The translations under genes and the position numbers were made by a program. Of a stretch of DNA of 64,000 bases, positions 14,689-24,147 are shown one piece after another; position 1 is the stretch's first letter, and each line of letters starts with the position of its first letter. The DNA is from Clostridioides sp. ES-S-0010-02 (GTDB lineage: Bacteria > Bacillota > Clostridia > Peptostreptococcales > Peptostreptococcaceae): contig CP067345.1 in NCBI GenBank assembly GCA_020641055.1, forward strand, positions 2,969,317-3,033,316, given 5' to 3'. A model generated the notes under the pieces. The model saw only the letters and a program-made list of their open reading frames with translations, made no database searches and was not told the origin of the DNA.

Positions 14689-15105
14689 ATGTATAAAGAA
14701 AAGTTTTTTGATAATTATTTTAAGTTCTTAGCACTATTTTTTTGGCCAATTATGTGGTATAAGTGGATAGTAATTTCAAATGGTACTCTTGAAAATACAT
14801 TATTTACTGCTTATACAATTGTTGCAATTATTTACATCATTTTATACTCAATATTTATAATAAAATATAAAGACATTACACAAATAGATTTCTTTTACAG
14901 GATAAGCACTTTACTTGCATTTATATTTACTCTTTTTAGTTTCTTGATATATCCAAAGAGTTTATTTTTCTTGTATCTAAAGATAGTTTTTACTGGAATA
15001 TATTTTTATTATTCAATAGTAAAAACACTTAAATTTAAACATGAAGAAGGAATAGTGGGAATTATGGCCTCAATTCTATTGATTGTAATCACCTTGTTCT
15101 ATTAA
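14689..15105 (+). CDS. Small multi-pass membrane protein, unknown
   Basis: 138 residues with four or five hydrophobic helices (about 14-30, 39-62, 75-92, 95-112, 119-136), short charged loops and no signal peptide. I recognise no family. It follows the ImmA-like gene in the same direction after 160 bases and has AGAAAGG as SD. It could be a bacteriocin-locus accessory or a chromosomal gene at the edge of the locus; sequence alone does not tell. Confidence 0.55.
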   Translation: MYKEKFFDNYFKFLALFFWPIMWYKWIVISNGTLENTLFTAYTIVAIIYIILYSIFIIKYKDITQIDFFYRISTLLAFIFTLFSFLIYPKSLFFLYLKIVFTGIYFYYSIVKTLKFKHEEGIVGIMASILLIVITLFY

Positions 15106-15226
15106 ATCTAAGTCTATTTGACTTAATATGACTTTAAATGTTAGACATATACATCGTTTTCTGATATTATTTAAGTTGGTAGCTTTATATTAATAATGAA
15201 ATACACTATAAAAGGAGTTAACTATT

Positions 15227-15991
15227 ATGGAAAATATGGAAAAAAAAGTTTTAGTAACAGTTGGAGAAAAAGAGATAACTAATATTGATATTGAAAATGC
15301 ATTAAAATCATTAGATCCTTATCAAGCAATGCAATTTAAAACTGAAGAAGGAAAAAAACATTTATTAAATGATTTAGTAAACCAAGAACTATTCTTCTTA
15401 GATGCTAAGGACGAAAAATTAGATGAAGAAGAAGTGTTTAAGTTAGAAATGAAAAAAATAGAAGCAAATGTATTAAAGCAATTTGCTATAAATAAAGTTT
15501 TATCTAGTGTTGATGTAACAGAAGATGAAAAAGTAAAATTCTTTGAAGCTAATAAGAGTTCTTTTTCTAAACCAGAAAGTGCAACTGCTAAACATATACT
15601 AGTAGATAGTGATGAAAAAGCTAAAGAAATACTTGCTCAAATAAAATCAGAAGAAATATCTTTTGAAGATGCTGCTGTTAAACATTCTTCTTGCCCATCT
15701 AAAGATATGGGTGGTGATTTAGGAACATTCGGTAGAGGACAAATGGTTCCTGAGTTTGAAGAAGCTGTATTCTCTATGGCTAAAGGTGAAGTAAGTGAAC
15801 CAGTTAAAACTCAATTTGGATACCATATAATAAAGTTAGAAGACCTTCAAGAAAGTACAGAATCTACATTTGATGAAGTTAAAGATGAAGTTGAAAAAAG
15901 TTTATTATACCAAAAACAAAATGAAGTTTATGGAAATAAAATAAATTCTCTTAATGCTAAATATGGAAATCTTGTAAAATACAACGACTAA
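15227..15991 (+). CDS. Parvulin-type peptidyl-prolyl isomerase (PpiC/PrsA-like), cytosolic form
   Basis: 254 residues. The N-terminal ~110 is a SurA/trigger-factor-like helical domain (ITNIDIENALKSLDPYQAMQF). Residues 117-210 form a PpiC rotamase domain with ATAKHILV, CPSKDMGGDLGTFGRGQMVP, FEEAVFSM and TQFGYHIIKLED. It has no signal peptide or lipobox, unlike PrsA, so it probably acts inside the cell. Single-gene unit: SD AAAAGGAG before the ATG and a terminator directly after. Confidence 0.9.
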   Translation: MENMEKKVLVTVGEKEITNIDIENALKSLDPYQAMQFKTEEGKKHLLNDLVNQELFFLDAKDEKLDEEEVFKLEMKKIEANVLKQFAINKVLSSVDVTEDEKVKFFEANKSSFSKPESATAKHILVDSDEKAKEILAQIKSEEISFEDAAVKHSSCPSKDMGGDLGTFGRGQMVPEFEEAVFSMAKGEVSEPVKTQFGYHIIKLEDLQESTESTFDEVKDEVEKSLLYQKQNEVYGNKINSLNAKYGNLVKYND

Positions 15992-16010
15992 TAATAAAAC
16001 AACAGATAAA

Positions 16011-16051
16011 AAAGGCTGTCTTATCTATAATTTTTAGAAAAGACAGCTTTT
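16011..16051 (+). terminator. Terminator after the parvulin gene
   Basis: AAAGGCTGTCTT pairs with AAGACAGCTTTT across an 17-base loop, and the 3' arm runs into a T-rich end. It closes the parvulin gene and could also work for transcription arriving from the minus strand. Confidence 0.75.
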
Positions 16052-16139
16052 ATATTAAAGTTTAAGAATTTAATTTCATATTATTATTCTTTTATTACAA
16101 AGAATAGAAGTAGAAACTTGAAAAGTTTCAAAAAATTTT

Positions 16140-16610
16140 CTAATTATCATCTGCTAAATTTTTATATCCACGTATTATCTCATAACAATAACCTATTACA
16201 TCTCTTCTTTTTATTATCCCAATAAATGTATCTTGGTCATCTATAACAGGAATAAAATTTTGATTTAAAGATTTTATTACTAAATCTTCAATATCTGCAT
16301 TGATGGAAACAGGAGAATTATCCATTTTTCTATTTATATCTGTTACTGGAACATCTTCCAATCCTTTTAGGTCCAGATTTAAGTCGTTTTTTAATGTCCA
16401 TAAAAAATCACCTTCTGTTATAGTTCCAATATATTTACCCTCTTTGCTTATTATTGGAATTGCAGAGTATTTGTGATATTCCATTTTTTCTAGGGCTTGC
16501 CTTATAGTGTAGTCTTCATATATATATGCTACTTCACTTTTTGGTGTTAGAAAGAATAATATGTTCATTACACTACCCACCGTTACCGAAAACTTATAAA
16601 TATTATCCAA
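16140..16610 (-). CDS. CBS-domain pair protein
   Basis: 156 residues made of two CBS motifs: residues ~20-75 (FFLTPKSEVAYIYEDYTIRQ, then a YHKYSAIPIISKEGKYIGTI segment) and ~90-145 (SPVSINADIEDLVIKSL, then FIPVIDDQDTFIGIIKRRDV). Such stand-alone pairs bind adenine nucleotides and act as energy or ligand sensors; no catalytic domain is fused. It stands alone and is convergent with the parvulin gene. A small hairpin GAAACTT/AAGTTTC near 16110-16127 may end it. Confidence 0.85.
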   Translation of the reverse strand: MDNIYKFSVTVGSVMNILFFLTPKSEVAYIYEDYTIRQALEKMEYHKYSAIPIISKEGKYIGTITEGDFLWTLKNDLNLDLKGLEDVPVTDINRKMDNSPVSINADIEDLVIKSLNQNFIPVIDDQDTFIGIIKRRDVIGYCYEIIRGYKNLADDN

Positions 16611-16927
16611 TATTTATAATGTTACTTTTTTGCAGTAACTTTCTCCTTTCTCATTTTCTAAGTATTTTTTAGATACTATACGCTGTAACAAGCGTTTTTC
16701 TTTTAATAGCTTTAAATGTCTATACTTTATTAATATTTTTATATGGTCTATCAGCGTCACTTATTCTTTTTATAGAAAATTAACTAGAGGTTAATTGACT
16801 TAAACTTAGCCATAATAATTTTACTCTACACTATTAATTTTAACATATTTATCTTATTATTAATGCCTTTATTTTAATAATTTTAATTTATTTTGCAATT
16901 AATTTAGTTTACAAAAAACTGAAAAAA
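16611..16927. other. Intergenic region upstream of the CBS gene
   Basis: About 320 AT-rich bases between the CBS gene and the cold-shock terminator. I see a short inverted repeat GTTACT/AGTAAC at 16620-16639 just upstream of the CBS start, and a weak CGCT/AGCG hairpin near 16680-16695 followed by T residues. No open frame above 30 codons with an SD was found. Confidence 0.4.
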
Positions 16928-16945
16928 CCGCTAAACGATTAGCGG
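16928..16945 (-). terminator. Terminator of the cold-shock gene
   Basis: On the minus strand CCGCTAA TCGT TTAGCGG forms a seven-pair stem with a four-base loop, followed by TTTTTTC. It lies 46 bases after the cold-shock stop codon. Confidence 0.88.
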
Positions 16946-16990
16946 CTTATCTGTCATATTACTAGAATACTAATATATATGAATTTTTAA

Positions 16991-17191
16991 TTATAATCTA
17001 ACTACGTTAGCAGCTTGAGGACCTTTAGCTCCATCCACTACTTCGAATTCAACACTTTGTCCTTCTTCTAATGATTTGTATCCATCTCCTGTTATAGCTG
17101 AGAAATGTACGAAAACATCTCCTTCACCTTCTACAGATATAAATCCAAATCCTTTTTCATTGTTAAACCATTTAACTACACCAGTTTTCAT
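16991..17191 (-). CDS. Cold-shock protein (CspA/CspB family)
   Basis: 66 residues, full length. It contains RNP1 (KGFGFISV) and RNP2 (VFVHFSAI) motifs of the single-stranded nucleic acid binding cold-shock fold and ends in GPQAANVV. It acts as an RNA chaperone. SD AGGAGG is at the expected distance. A 180-base AT-rich stretch upstream, up to the next gene, is long enough to hold the 5' leader that cold-shock genes usually use for regulation; no clear structure was resolved. Confidence 0.95.
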   Translation of the reverse strand: MKTGVVKWFNNEKGFGFISVEGEGDVFVHFSAITGDGYKSLEEGQSVEFEVVDGAKGPQAANVVRL

Positions 17192-17373
17192 TAATAAATC
17201 CTCCTAAAAAAACACAATTATTTAGCTACTCTTTTCTGTAACCTTATTACTACTTTATCATATATAGCTATGTTTGTCAATTATTATTATTTTTATACAT
17301 TAACAATCATTTTTTTTAATTTATAATATTAAATCATTGTTATCTTTTATACTTTATTTTTCTTTATAAATTT

Positions 17374-18528
17374 TTAATAGTTTATTTTTATTATATGGAA
17401 TCTTATAGATTTATCACTCCAACCTAAATCCCATGGCACAAGCATTCTATCAGTATTATGACAGGTTACCAAAGGATATCCTCTTGAATCCAATCCCGTT
17501 ACAGTCGAAACATGTGTTATTCTACCTTTTTTTTCATATCCTACAAAATCTCCAGGACGTAGATTATAAGCTTCTTTGTAAACATCTTCGTAAGAACCTT
17601 TAGCTATTAATGAACCTCTTCCACTATAGAGAGCATAATTTTTAAAAGCTTGCGCATTTACCCATGCTTTTGTTCCTGCTCTTTCACTATAATTCCAGAT
17701 TGAATTTTTCTTAAACTTTCCACTTTCAAACATTATCTGTGATGCAAAGTTGGCACAATCTCCACCTTCTGGATTATAATCTCTATAATTTGGATTAAAC
17801 TTCATACCATGTTCTTCATCTGCTGCTGCTCCACAGTATTTATGTGCATAATCTATAGCCTTCTTTTGCTCTTCTGTAAGCTGTAACTCTACAGCATTTT
17901 GTTGACCAATATAGCTTCTTATATCATCAGATTTTATATTTTCTAAATTTAAAGAATCTGCAAAAGGGTCTGTATACCACTCTTTAGTTATTACATATTG
18001 ATTATCTATGATTTTTACATTTAGATAGTGATATGTACCTATTCTAAATACATTTTCTTTGTCCTTTTGATTTTCATATGAGTACTTATACTCAGTTGAT
18101 ACAGAACATATTATGCCATATAAGTCTTTTTCTTTTTCTTTTATTTTTTTAACTTTGACTCTTGTCTTTATGTCTTTAAACTTTACACCTTGTTTACTAG
18201 ACCAATTTTCTAAATACTTCATCTTTTTTACTTCATTTTCATAAGCCCAAAGACCAAACTTTTTTTCTGTTTCATAAAGACCTTTTAAAATATTTTCATT
18301 TTTCTCTAATATTGCCTTATTTCTGTAGTCAAATAAATTTTCAAGCAATAACTTATACTGGTCTTTTACATCATCACCTTCAACAGTAGCAGATTCTATA
18401 ACTTTTTCTTTCATATTTTTCATACTTAAATCATTAATTAAAAATACACCTGCTGTAGTAGCTAAAGATAAAAATACAAATGCCATTATACCTTTGATGT
18501 ACTTATTTTTATTTTTCAGTATTTTCAA
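17374..18528 (-). CDS. Membrane-anchored amidase-domain protein (Amidase_6 type)
   Basis: 384 residues from TTG at 18528, chosen because GGAGGTG lies five bases upstream; an in-frame upstream start would have no SD. Residues 10-30 form one membrane helix (GIMAFVFLSLATTAGVFLI), so it is a signal anchor. The middle 50-215 is a helical and beta region like SH3-less extracellular sensors. The C-terminal ~165 residues are an Amidase_6 domain with YNPEGGDCANFASQ (probable catalytic Cys), GDFVGYEKKGRITHVSTVTG (His) and CHNTDRM. Likely outer-surface cell-wall or peptide hydrolase; substrate unknown. Confidence 0.8.
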   Translation of the reverse strand: MKILKNKNKYIKGIMAFVFLSLATTAGVFLINDLSMKNMKEKVIESATVEGDDVKDQYKLLLENLFDYRNKAILEKNENILKGLYETEKKFGLWAYENEVKKMKYLENWSSKQGVKFKDIKTRVKVKKIKEKEKDLYGIICSVSTEYKYSYENQKDKENVFRIGTYHYLNVKIIDNQYVITKEWYTDPFADSLNLENIKSDDIRSYIGQQNAVELQLTEEQKKAIDYAHKYCGAAADEEHGMKFNPNYRDYNPEGGDCANFASQIMFESGKFKKNSIWNYSERAGTKAWVNAQAFKNYALYSGRGSLIAKGSYEDVYKEAYNLRPGDFVGYEKKGRITHVSTVTGLDSRGYPLVTCHNTDRMLVPWDLGWSDKSIRFHIIKINY

Positions 18529-18778
18529 AGCTACACCTCCCAAATAGTACACCTTACGAATAAATTCACAAAAAAGCTATTATTATATACAATAATTTTC
18601 ATATTTAATAATTCTCTATCTTATTATGTCCAATATTAAAAATTAATTGTATTGATACACTGTTTTTTTTACAAATTTTTATTTTATAATCTACTTTTTT
18701 CTTTTTTTTATAGTAATATATATGTATATAAATATTTTGATATCATTATGATTAATACATACTAATGGAGGGTTTTTT

Positions 18779-19600
18779 ATGCAAAAAAAAGTCGCAGCAA
18801 TTAATGACTTATCTGGAATAGGAAAATGTTCATTATCAGTTGCTATACCTATACTTTCAGCATTAAAGGTTCAATGTTGTCCATTTCCAACAGCTATACT
18901 TTCAAGTCAAACTGGTTATCCTGAGTTTACATTTTTAGATTGCACTGATGAGATGGTAAAATATTCAACTGTTTGGAAAAATTTAAAAGTCAACTTTGAT
19001 AGTATATATAGTGGTTTTTTAGGTTCAAAACATCAAATTGAAATAGTGGCAAACTTTATAAATGATTATCCAAATGCTTTTATCGTAGTTGACCCTGTAA
19101 TGGGCGATAATGGAATTATGTATCCAATCTTTACAGAAGAAATGAGACATGAAATTAAAGAATTAGTTAGACATTCAGATTTAACTACTCCTAATTTAAC
19201 AGAAGCTTGTTTCTTAACTGGAAATGACTATACAAAAAAGGATTATAATAGAGATGAACTTATAAATATTGCAAAATCTGTATCTTCTTTAGGACCTAGT
19301 AAAGTTGTAATCACAGGTATATTAGAAGATGATAATATATTAAATTTAGCTTATGATAGAGATACTGACCATATATTCTTTACTTCTGTTAAATACAATA
19401 ACTGTTCTTATAGTGGAACTGGAGATATATTTACATCTATACTTTGTGGTATGCTAGTGAATAACCATGACTTAGGAATAGCTGTTAATACTGCAACAGA
19501 TTTTATATATAAAACGATAAATTATACGTCTCAATTTGACACTGATAGAAATGATGGAGTGATGTTCGAAAACTTTTTATCAGATTTAATTAATATATAA
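18779..19600 (+). CDS. pdxY: Pyridoxal/pyridoxamine kinase (PdxY/PdxK type)
   Basis: 273 residues. Ribokinase-fold enzyme that phosphorylates the 5'-hydroxyl of pyridoxal, pyridoxine or pyridoxamine using ATP. Visible features are INDLSGIGKCSLSVAIPILS at the start, FIVVDPVMGDNGIMY in the middle, LTTPNLTEACFLTG, and the anion-hole/catalytic motif SGTGDIFTSILCG near residue 220 (GTGD with the base Asp). Single gene, SD GGAGGG. ThiD-like alternatives are less likely because of the pyridoxal-kinase-type N-terminus. Confidence 0.85.
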   Translation: MQKKVAAINDLSGIGKCSLSVAIPILSALKVQCCPFPTAILSSQTGYPEFTFLDCTDEMVKYSTVWKNLKVNFDSIYSGFLGSKHQIEIVANFINDYPNAFIVVDPVMGDNGIMYPIFTEEMRHEIKELVRHSDLTTPNLTEACFLTGNDYTKKDYNRDELINIAKSVSSLGPSKVVITGILEDDNILNLAYDRDTDHIFFTSVKYNNCSYSGTGDIFTSILCGMLVNNHDLGIAVNTATDFIYKTINYTSQFDTDRNDGVMFENFLSDLINI

Positions 19601-19617
19601 AATTAACCACAAAAATT

Positions 19618-19673
19618 ATCCATTTTACAAATACCTACCAAGTATATAAAATTTAGGTATTTATAAAATGGAT
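19618..19673. terminator. Bidirectional terminator between pdxY and cprK
   Basis: ATCCATTTTA-(C)-AAATACCTA pairs with TAGGTATTT-(A)-TAAAATGGAT, about nineteen pairs with one mismatch and an 17-base AT loop. The two flanking genes converge on it. The T tract is poor on both sides, so function as a terminator is likely but not certain. Confidence 0.65.
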
Positions 19674-19680
19674 ATAAGTA

Positions 19681-21090
19681 TTAAATTATTGGTATTTCAA
19701 TTGTTATCATTGCTCCACTAGTTTTTATAGAATTTTCAACATTTAAATTACCATTATGTTTTTGTATAATAGTATTTGCAATGTATAGACCCATACCATA
19801 ATGAGATTTAGAGTTCCTACTCGAATCGCCTGTATAAAACTGTTCTGTAGCTTTTGATAAATCTTCCTTAGAAAAACCTCTTCCACAATCTGTAATTACA
19901 AATTTTAAATATCTTTGATTTACTAATACATCAAAATATAACTTACTTTGATTTGTTGAATAATCAATAGCATTTGAAATTATATTCATAATAGCTCTAA
20001 ATAATAATTCTCTATCTATTGTTATATTCTTAGGTAAATCATCTTGCTTATAAAATTCCACATCTAAACTTTTTGTACTGGCCAGTGCTTCTATTTGCAC
20101 CAAAACATCCTCTATAAATTTATCAATATTAATACTTTCTTTATTAATTGTATAACCTTTATCTGCTTTAGATATGTATATTAGAGTGTTAATATATTTT
20201 TCTATCTGAGTAACACCATTTGCTATATATTCCATATATTCTGATAGCTCAGGATTGTCATTTATTTCAATCAATAAGTCCGCATTTCCATGTATAATGG
20301 TTAATGGGGTCTTTATATCATGTGCTAATGCAGATATCTGTTCTTTTCGAGTTTCTTCCAGTCTCCACTGCTTTTCTAGAGAATCTTTTAATGCTAGCTT
20401 CATTTTTTCTATAGAAAAGAGAACATTATCAATTTCATAAATATCACTAGATTCTATTGTAAAATCTAAATCTTGCTGTTGTATTTTTTCTGTAGCATTT
20501 TTCAAAAGGTCCATTTTTGCATTAATTTTTTTACCAAAAGATTTTGATAGTATAACCACTTCAATAAAAAATGCTACAACAAAAATAATTATCCCTAATA
20601 CTTCTGGCTTTGGCAAATATTTTCTTAAACCTGGAGAATTGAATTCTGATACTATATCATATCTTATTATACATACTTCATTTTGTCTAAAAAGTTTTAT
20701 ATAATTGTCTGACGAATGTCCACTTTTTACTTCAATACCTTTCATTAAATTCCAAGTTTTTTTTGCTTCTTCATTATTAAAAGTTCCCGAAGTCAATTTA
20801 CCATCTAAAGTGTAGATTCCATAGTCACAAAAATCTGGTATTATATCTTTAGTTACTTTTTCACTTGAAATAATTTCATCTTTATATTTGTAGATTTGCT
20901 TTTCTGTATAATTGGATGGCAACACTACTCCTAATGATAATAACACAGAAAACAAAAATACTAAAAGAACTCCCAAAGTAATTGTTGTAACAAAGAATAC
21001 AGACAAATATCTTACAAAAATAGTTCTTAACTTTACAACTTTTTTATTATTAGAATTTTTTTTCCGAAACATTCGTATCATATCCTCCAA
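19681..21090 (-). CDS. cprK: Sensor histidine kinase CprK
   Basis: 469 residues: membrane helix at 26-55, an extracellular loop of about 110 residues, a second helix at ~164-182, HAMP-like linker, HisKA with His257 in ALAHDIKTP, and HATPase_c with N box (NIISNAIDYS), GRGFSKED and GMGLYIANTI. It lies last in a gene set matching the C. difficile cprABCK locus, in which the kinase senses type A/B lantibiotics and works with CprR encoded elsewhere. No response regulator gene is adjacent here, which fits. A 114-base gap separates it from cprC. Confidence 0.85.
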   Translation of the reverse strand: MEDMIRMFRKKNSNNKKVVKLRTIFVRYLSVFFVTTITLGVLLVFLFSVLLSLGVVLPSNYTEKQIYKYKDEIISSEKVTKDIIPDFCDYGIYTLDGKLTSGTFNNEEAKKTWNLMKGIEVKSGHSSDNYIKLFRQNEVCIIRYDIVSEFNSPGLRKYLPKPEVLGIIIFVVAFFIEVVILSKSFGKKINAKMDLLKNATEKIQQQDLDFTIESSDIYEIDNVLFSIEKMKLALKDSLEKQWRLEETRKEQISALAHDIKTPLTIIHGNADLLIEINDNPELSEYMEYIANGVTQIEKYINTLIYISKADKGYTINKESINIDKFIEDVLVQIEALASTKSLDVEFYKQDDLPKNITIDRELLFRAIMNIISNAIDYSTNQSKLYFDVLVNQRYLKFVITDCGRGFSKEDLSKATEQFYTGDSSRNSKSHYGMGLYIANTIIQKHNGNLNVENSIKTSGAMITIEIPII

Positions 21091-21204
21091 ACAGTTTAAT
21101 TAACACCTAAGCAACTGTATATCTGATTATTTTTATCTCTTTTCTGTTATCAAATTATACTATAATATAATAATACAAATAATCTAAATAAACAATTAAT
21201 TATT

Positions 21205-21960
21205 TTATTCTTCAGATTTCTTACCTTCCCATTTAGAAAACCAAATACATAAAATTACAAATGCAAAAATAGTTGCAAAGCCACAAATTAAACCTATTGA
21301 CTGGAACTCTTGAATTGATTCAATTTCTTTAGAACTTGAAAAAGATGCCCAAACACTTACAAATCTAACACCCCATGCACAAGGAATATACTGCCATATA
21401 CCATCTCCTAGTCCAGTTAGTAATAGTGCTGAAAGTAAAGTCTCCACTATACCTACCCCAATTGATGCTCCTTTTCCAAATCTCAAACTTAAGAATAAAT
21501 GTAATATATATTCAAATAGATTACTTCCTGCTAAAATTAAAATTGAAATCATATAAAAACTTAGTGTAAAATGATTATTATTAAAAATAGTATCTATACC
21601 AAATTCAAAACCTAACACAGAAACTAATGTTGCTCCAAAACCAAGGCATATTAAAATTACATATTTACTTATAATTGTAAGGTATTTTGGATTAGATGAT
21701 GTTAGTATATGCTTATAATTTCCTGAGTAATATTCTTGTTCAACGCACATTGAACACATAATACTTGATAATAAAGGAAAAGCTATAGCTATAACTTGTA
21801 AATATGCTACTATCTTTGATATACTATCATAACCTGAAATATTGTAATATCCTAAAAATAAGCCTATTCCTACTAATGCAATACAAAAGTGTATTAGTAC
21901 TATGTAAGTTCTTTTTAGTTTTATCAAGTCAGAATTAAATAGTCTTATTAGTTGTGCCAT
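21205..21960 (-). CDS. cprC: Lantibiotic-resistance ABC transporter permease CprC
   Basis: 251 residues with six predicted membrane helices (about 20-40, 48-70, 95-120, 135-155, 162-185, 225-243). It is the second of two permeases in the set, of the LanFEG/BcrB type that exports or shields against lantibiotics and antimicrobial peptides. It starts one base after the cprB stop, so the two are coupled. Identification as cprC is by gene order and family, not by database match. Confidence 0.78.
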   Translation of the reverse strand: MAQLIRLFNSDLIKLKRTYIVLIHFCIALVGIGLFLGYYNISGYDSISKIVAYLQVIAIAFPLLSSIMCSMCVEQEYYSGNYKHILTSSNPKYLTIISKYVILICLGFGATLVSVLGFEFGIDTIFNNNHFTLSFYMISILILAGSNLFEYILHLFLSLRFGKGASIGVGIVETLLSALLLTGLGDGIWQYIPCAWGVRFVSVWASFSSSKEIESIQEFQSIGLICGFATIFAFVILCIWFSKWEGKKSEE

Positions 21961-21961
21961 A

Positions 21962-22681
21962 TTATTTCACCTCTCTATTTTTAAACCAAGCACTTGTAGC
22001 TAAAGTAAATAATATAAATAAAGCAATAGATATTAATATACCTGGTAAAATGACATTAGGGCTTAAAAGTTCATTTCCTTCTGGTACAGGAAGTCCATTT
22101 GGTAAAATATGCAATATTGCAGCCATTAATCTTGATGGAATTGAATATGGAAATAAGCACCATGAACTTGTAGTTGAAAAAACAGCTACTCCAAATACAG
22201 TGAAAAACATATTTATTAAAACTGTAATAAACAAACCAAATTTTGAGGCTAAAAACATACAAAGTGGAATTTGCCACATAAATAGTAAGATAAGTACTAT
22301 AGTTCCAATAATATTTTGATTTATTAAAATAGTTTTCTTATAAACTACTCCAATAAAAACTATCCCTATCATGAAAATAATTGAAGATATACAAAGTATA
22401 ATGGTACAATAAAGTATTTTTCCAGTCCAGATATTTTTTTTGTCAACTGGCAATGACAATACACCTCGATACTTCTTTTTTTCATCTTTTTGTACTACTA
22501 AAGAACAAATCAAAGTTATTGCTCCTGGAAGAAACATAGTATACCACCAATTGTAAGCACCATTTTGTCCTCCACCTAGTCCAAAGCAGATAAGTATAGA
22601 AAATATTGGGGCTATCCAAGACAATCTCATTCCAAAAGTTCCTTTCATCTTTAGGAATTCTGCTCTAACAAATCTTTCCAT
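21962..22681 (-). CDS. cprB: Lantibiotic-resistance ABC transporter permease CprB
   Basis: 239 residues with six membrane helices. The N-terminal VRAEFLKMKGTFGMRLSWIAPI is typical of LanE/MutE-type immunity permeases, where a charged amphipathic start precedes the first helix. It follows cprA after a single base and precedes cprC after a single base, so A, B and C are translated as a tight unit. Confidence 0.78.
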   Translation of the reverse strand: MERFVRAEFLKMKGTFGMRLSWIAPIFSILICFGLGGGQNGAYNWWYTMFLPGAITLICSLVVQKDEKKKYRGVLSLPVDKKNIWTGKILYCTIILCISSIIFMIGIVFIGVVYKKTILINQNIIGTIVLILLFMWQIPLCMFLASKFGLFITVLINMFFTVFGVAVFSTTSSWCLFPYSIPSRLMAAILHILPNGLPVPEGNELLSPNVILPGILISIALFILFTLATSAWFKNREVK

Positions 22682-22682
22682 G

Positions 22683-23390
22683 TTACTTACCTCTCTTTCT
22701 ATTTTCAGCTACAACTTTCATAAAAAGTTCTTCTAAATTTTGTTCCCTTGATACTTCTCCTTGATACCCTATTACTCCATTAGAAATTATTCCAATTTCA
22801 TCTACAACTTGCTCAACCTCAGATAAAATATGACTTGATAAAATAACTGTAATTCCTTGTTTTGGAAAAGAACGAATCAGTTCTCTAAGTTCCTCAATTC
22901 CAATAGGGTCAAGTCCATTTGTAGGCTCATCTAAGATTAAAAGTTTTGGGTGATTTAATAATGCAATAGCAATACCAAGACGTTGCTTCATACCCAGAGA
23001 AAACTGACCTGAACGCTTTTTAAAAGTATCTCTTAAATCAACAATCCCTAAAACTTCTTCAATGCGAGAGTCAGGAATACCAAGTAATGTAGTATGAACT
23101 TTTAAATTTTCTCTTGCTGTTAAATTCTCATATATAGCAGGTGATTCAATAAGAGACCCAATGTTTGCTAAATCTTTTCTAGTCCATCTATGACCTTCAA
23201 ATAATATCTTCCCAGAAGTGGGGTTTAAGATTCCTGTTATCATTTTTAATAAAGTGGATTTCCCAGCTCCATTCGGCCCTAATAATCCATAAATAGAATT
23301 ATGTTTAATTGCAATTGAAATATTATCAACTGCAACCTGCTCCTTAAACTTTTTAGAAACTCCTTTTACTTCCAAAATATAATTACTCAT
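22683..23390 (-). CDS. cprA: Lantibiotic-resistance ABC transporter ATPase CprA
   Basis: 235 residues from the ATG at 23390, chosen because AAAGGATG lies at the right distance; the earlier in-frame ATG overlaps that SD. It has Walker A GPNGAGKST, the Q loop, the signature FSLGMKQR (LSGGQ equivalent), Walker B LLILDEPTNGLDP, and the H loop in SSHILSEVEQ. It powers efflux by the CprB/CprC permeases. Family: LanF/BcrA-type antimicrobial peptide resistance ATPases. Confidence 0.88.
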   Translation of the reverse strand: MSNYILEVKGVSKKFKEQVAVDNISIAIKHNSIYGLLGPNGAGKSTLLKMITGILNPTSGKILFEGHRWTRKDLANIGSLIESPAIYENLTARENLKVHTTLLGIPDSRIEEVLGIVDLRDTFKKRSGQFSLGMKQRLGIAIALLNHPKLLILDEPTNGLDPIGIEELRELIRSFPKQGITVILSSHILSEVEQVVDEIGIISNGVIGYQGEVSREQNLEELFMKVVAENRKRGK

Positions 23391-23481
23391 AATTTTCATC
23401 CTTTCTTTTGTCAAACTTATTTACAAGAATCATTCTAAATCATAAATATAAGGATTTTATAAGAATTAAAAAATTATAAAA

Positions 23482-23514
23482 AAATGATGTGCTTTTAAAT
23501 AAAACACATCATTT
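23482..23514 (-). terminator. Terminator after the small lipoprotein gene
   Basis: On the minus strand AAATGATGTG pairs with CACATCATTT, with a loop rich in T and A, followed by TTTTTATAATTTTT. It starts two bases after the lipoprotein stop and lies upstream of the cprA promoter region (23415-23480). Confidence 0.85.
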
Positions 23515-23515
23515 C

Positions 23516-24046
23516 TTATGTTAACTCTATTAATTCTCCATTGTAGTATATCTCTACTTCTTCAATCCAAATACTATTATCATCTTCTTGAATGACATTT
23601 TTGATAATATTATTTATAGTATATATTATATTTTGTTCATTTAAATAATCATCTTTCCAAGAAACTCTCCCCTTTTCATCAGGTTCAACTAAGTTTATCT
23701 TAACTAGACTATCTTTTTCCTGAACTTCTACTTCCATATCTAAACCATTAAAATACTCATGTGATAAAGTATCTAAGATTAACTGTAGTTTTTCTTTTAA
23801 TGTACTTTCTTCATCTATTTGTAAGTATTTTACTATCTTTTCATCCTTTGAAACTATCTCTATAGGTATTTTAGCTGTTCTTCTAGGATTAATTGTATCA
23901 GTTTCTTCTTTGATATCTTCACCTTTCTTTACAACTGCAGAATCTCTAGAATCAACCAATTCTACTTTGTCAACTTTATAATCCATACATGCTGTACTCA
24001 ATAAAGTAGTAGCAATTATTAAAAAACTTACTGCTATTTTATTCAT
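23516..24046 (-). CDS. Lipoprotein with a GerMN-like domain
   Basis: 176 residues. Signal peptide at 1-19 with lipobox LSTAC (Cys20). The mature part begins with a charged linker. Residues ~85-176 contain LKEKLQLILDTLSHEYFNGLDM, VKINLVEPDEKGRVSW and WIEEVEIYYNGELIEL, the strand-helix pattern of GerMN (sporulation and spore germination) domains. A membrane-anchored extracellular role is likely; no direct sporulation signal is visible. Confidence 0.65.
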   Translation of the reverse strand: MNKIAVSFLIIATTLLSTACMDYKVDKVELVDSRDSAVVKKGEDIKEETDTINPRRTAKIPIEIVSKDEKIVKYLQIDEESTLKEKLQLILDTLSHEYFNGLDMEVEVQEKDSLVKINLVEPDEKGRVSWKDDYLNEQNIIYTINNIIKNVIQEDDNSIWIEEVEIYYNGELIELT

Positions 24047-24147
24047 AAGTATCCCTCTCCCAATTCTATTTCGATACTTATTATACCATAGTATAGACTA
24101 TATTTTTATACTTTTAGGTCAATTTATTAATTATAGTAATGAATTAT

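Noticed and set aside
1-15105. Complete prophage
   Set aside because: No capsid, portal, terminase, integrase or replication genes; the module holds tail genes only. The tyrosine recombinase at 36842 is over 20 kb away with no linking phage genes.
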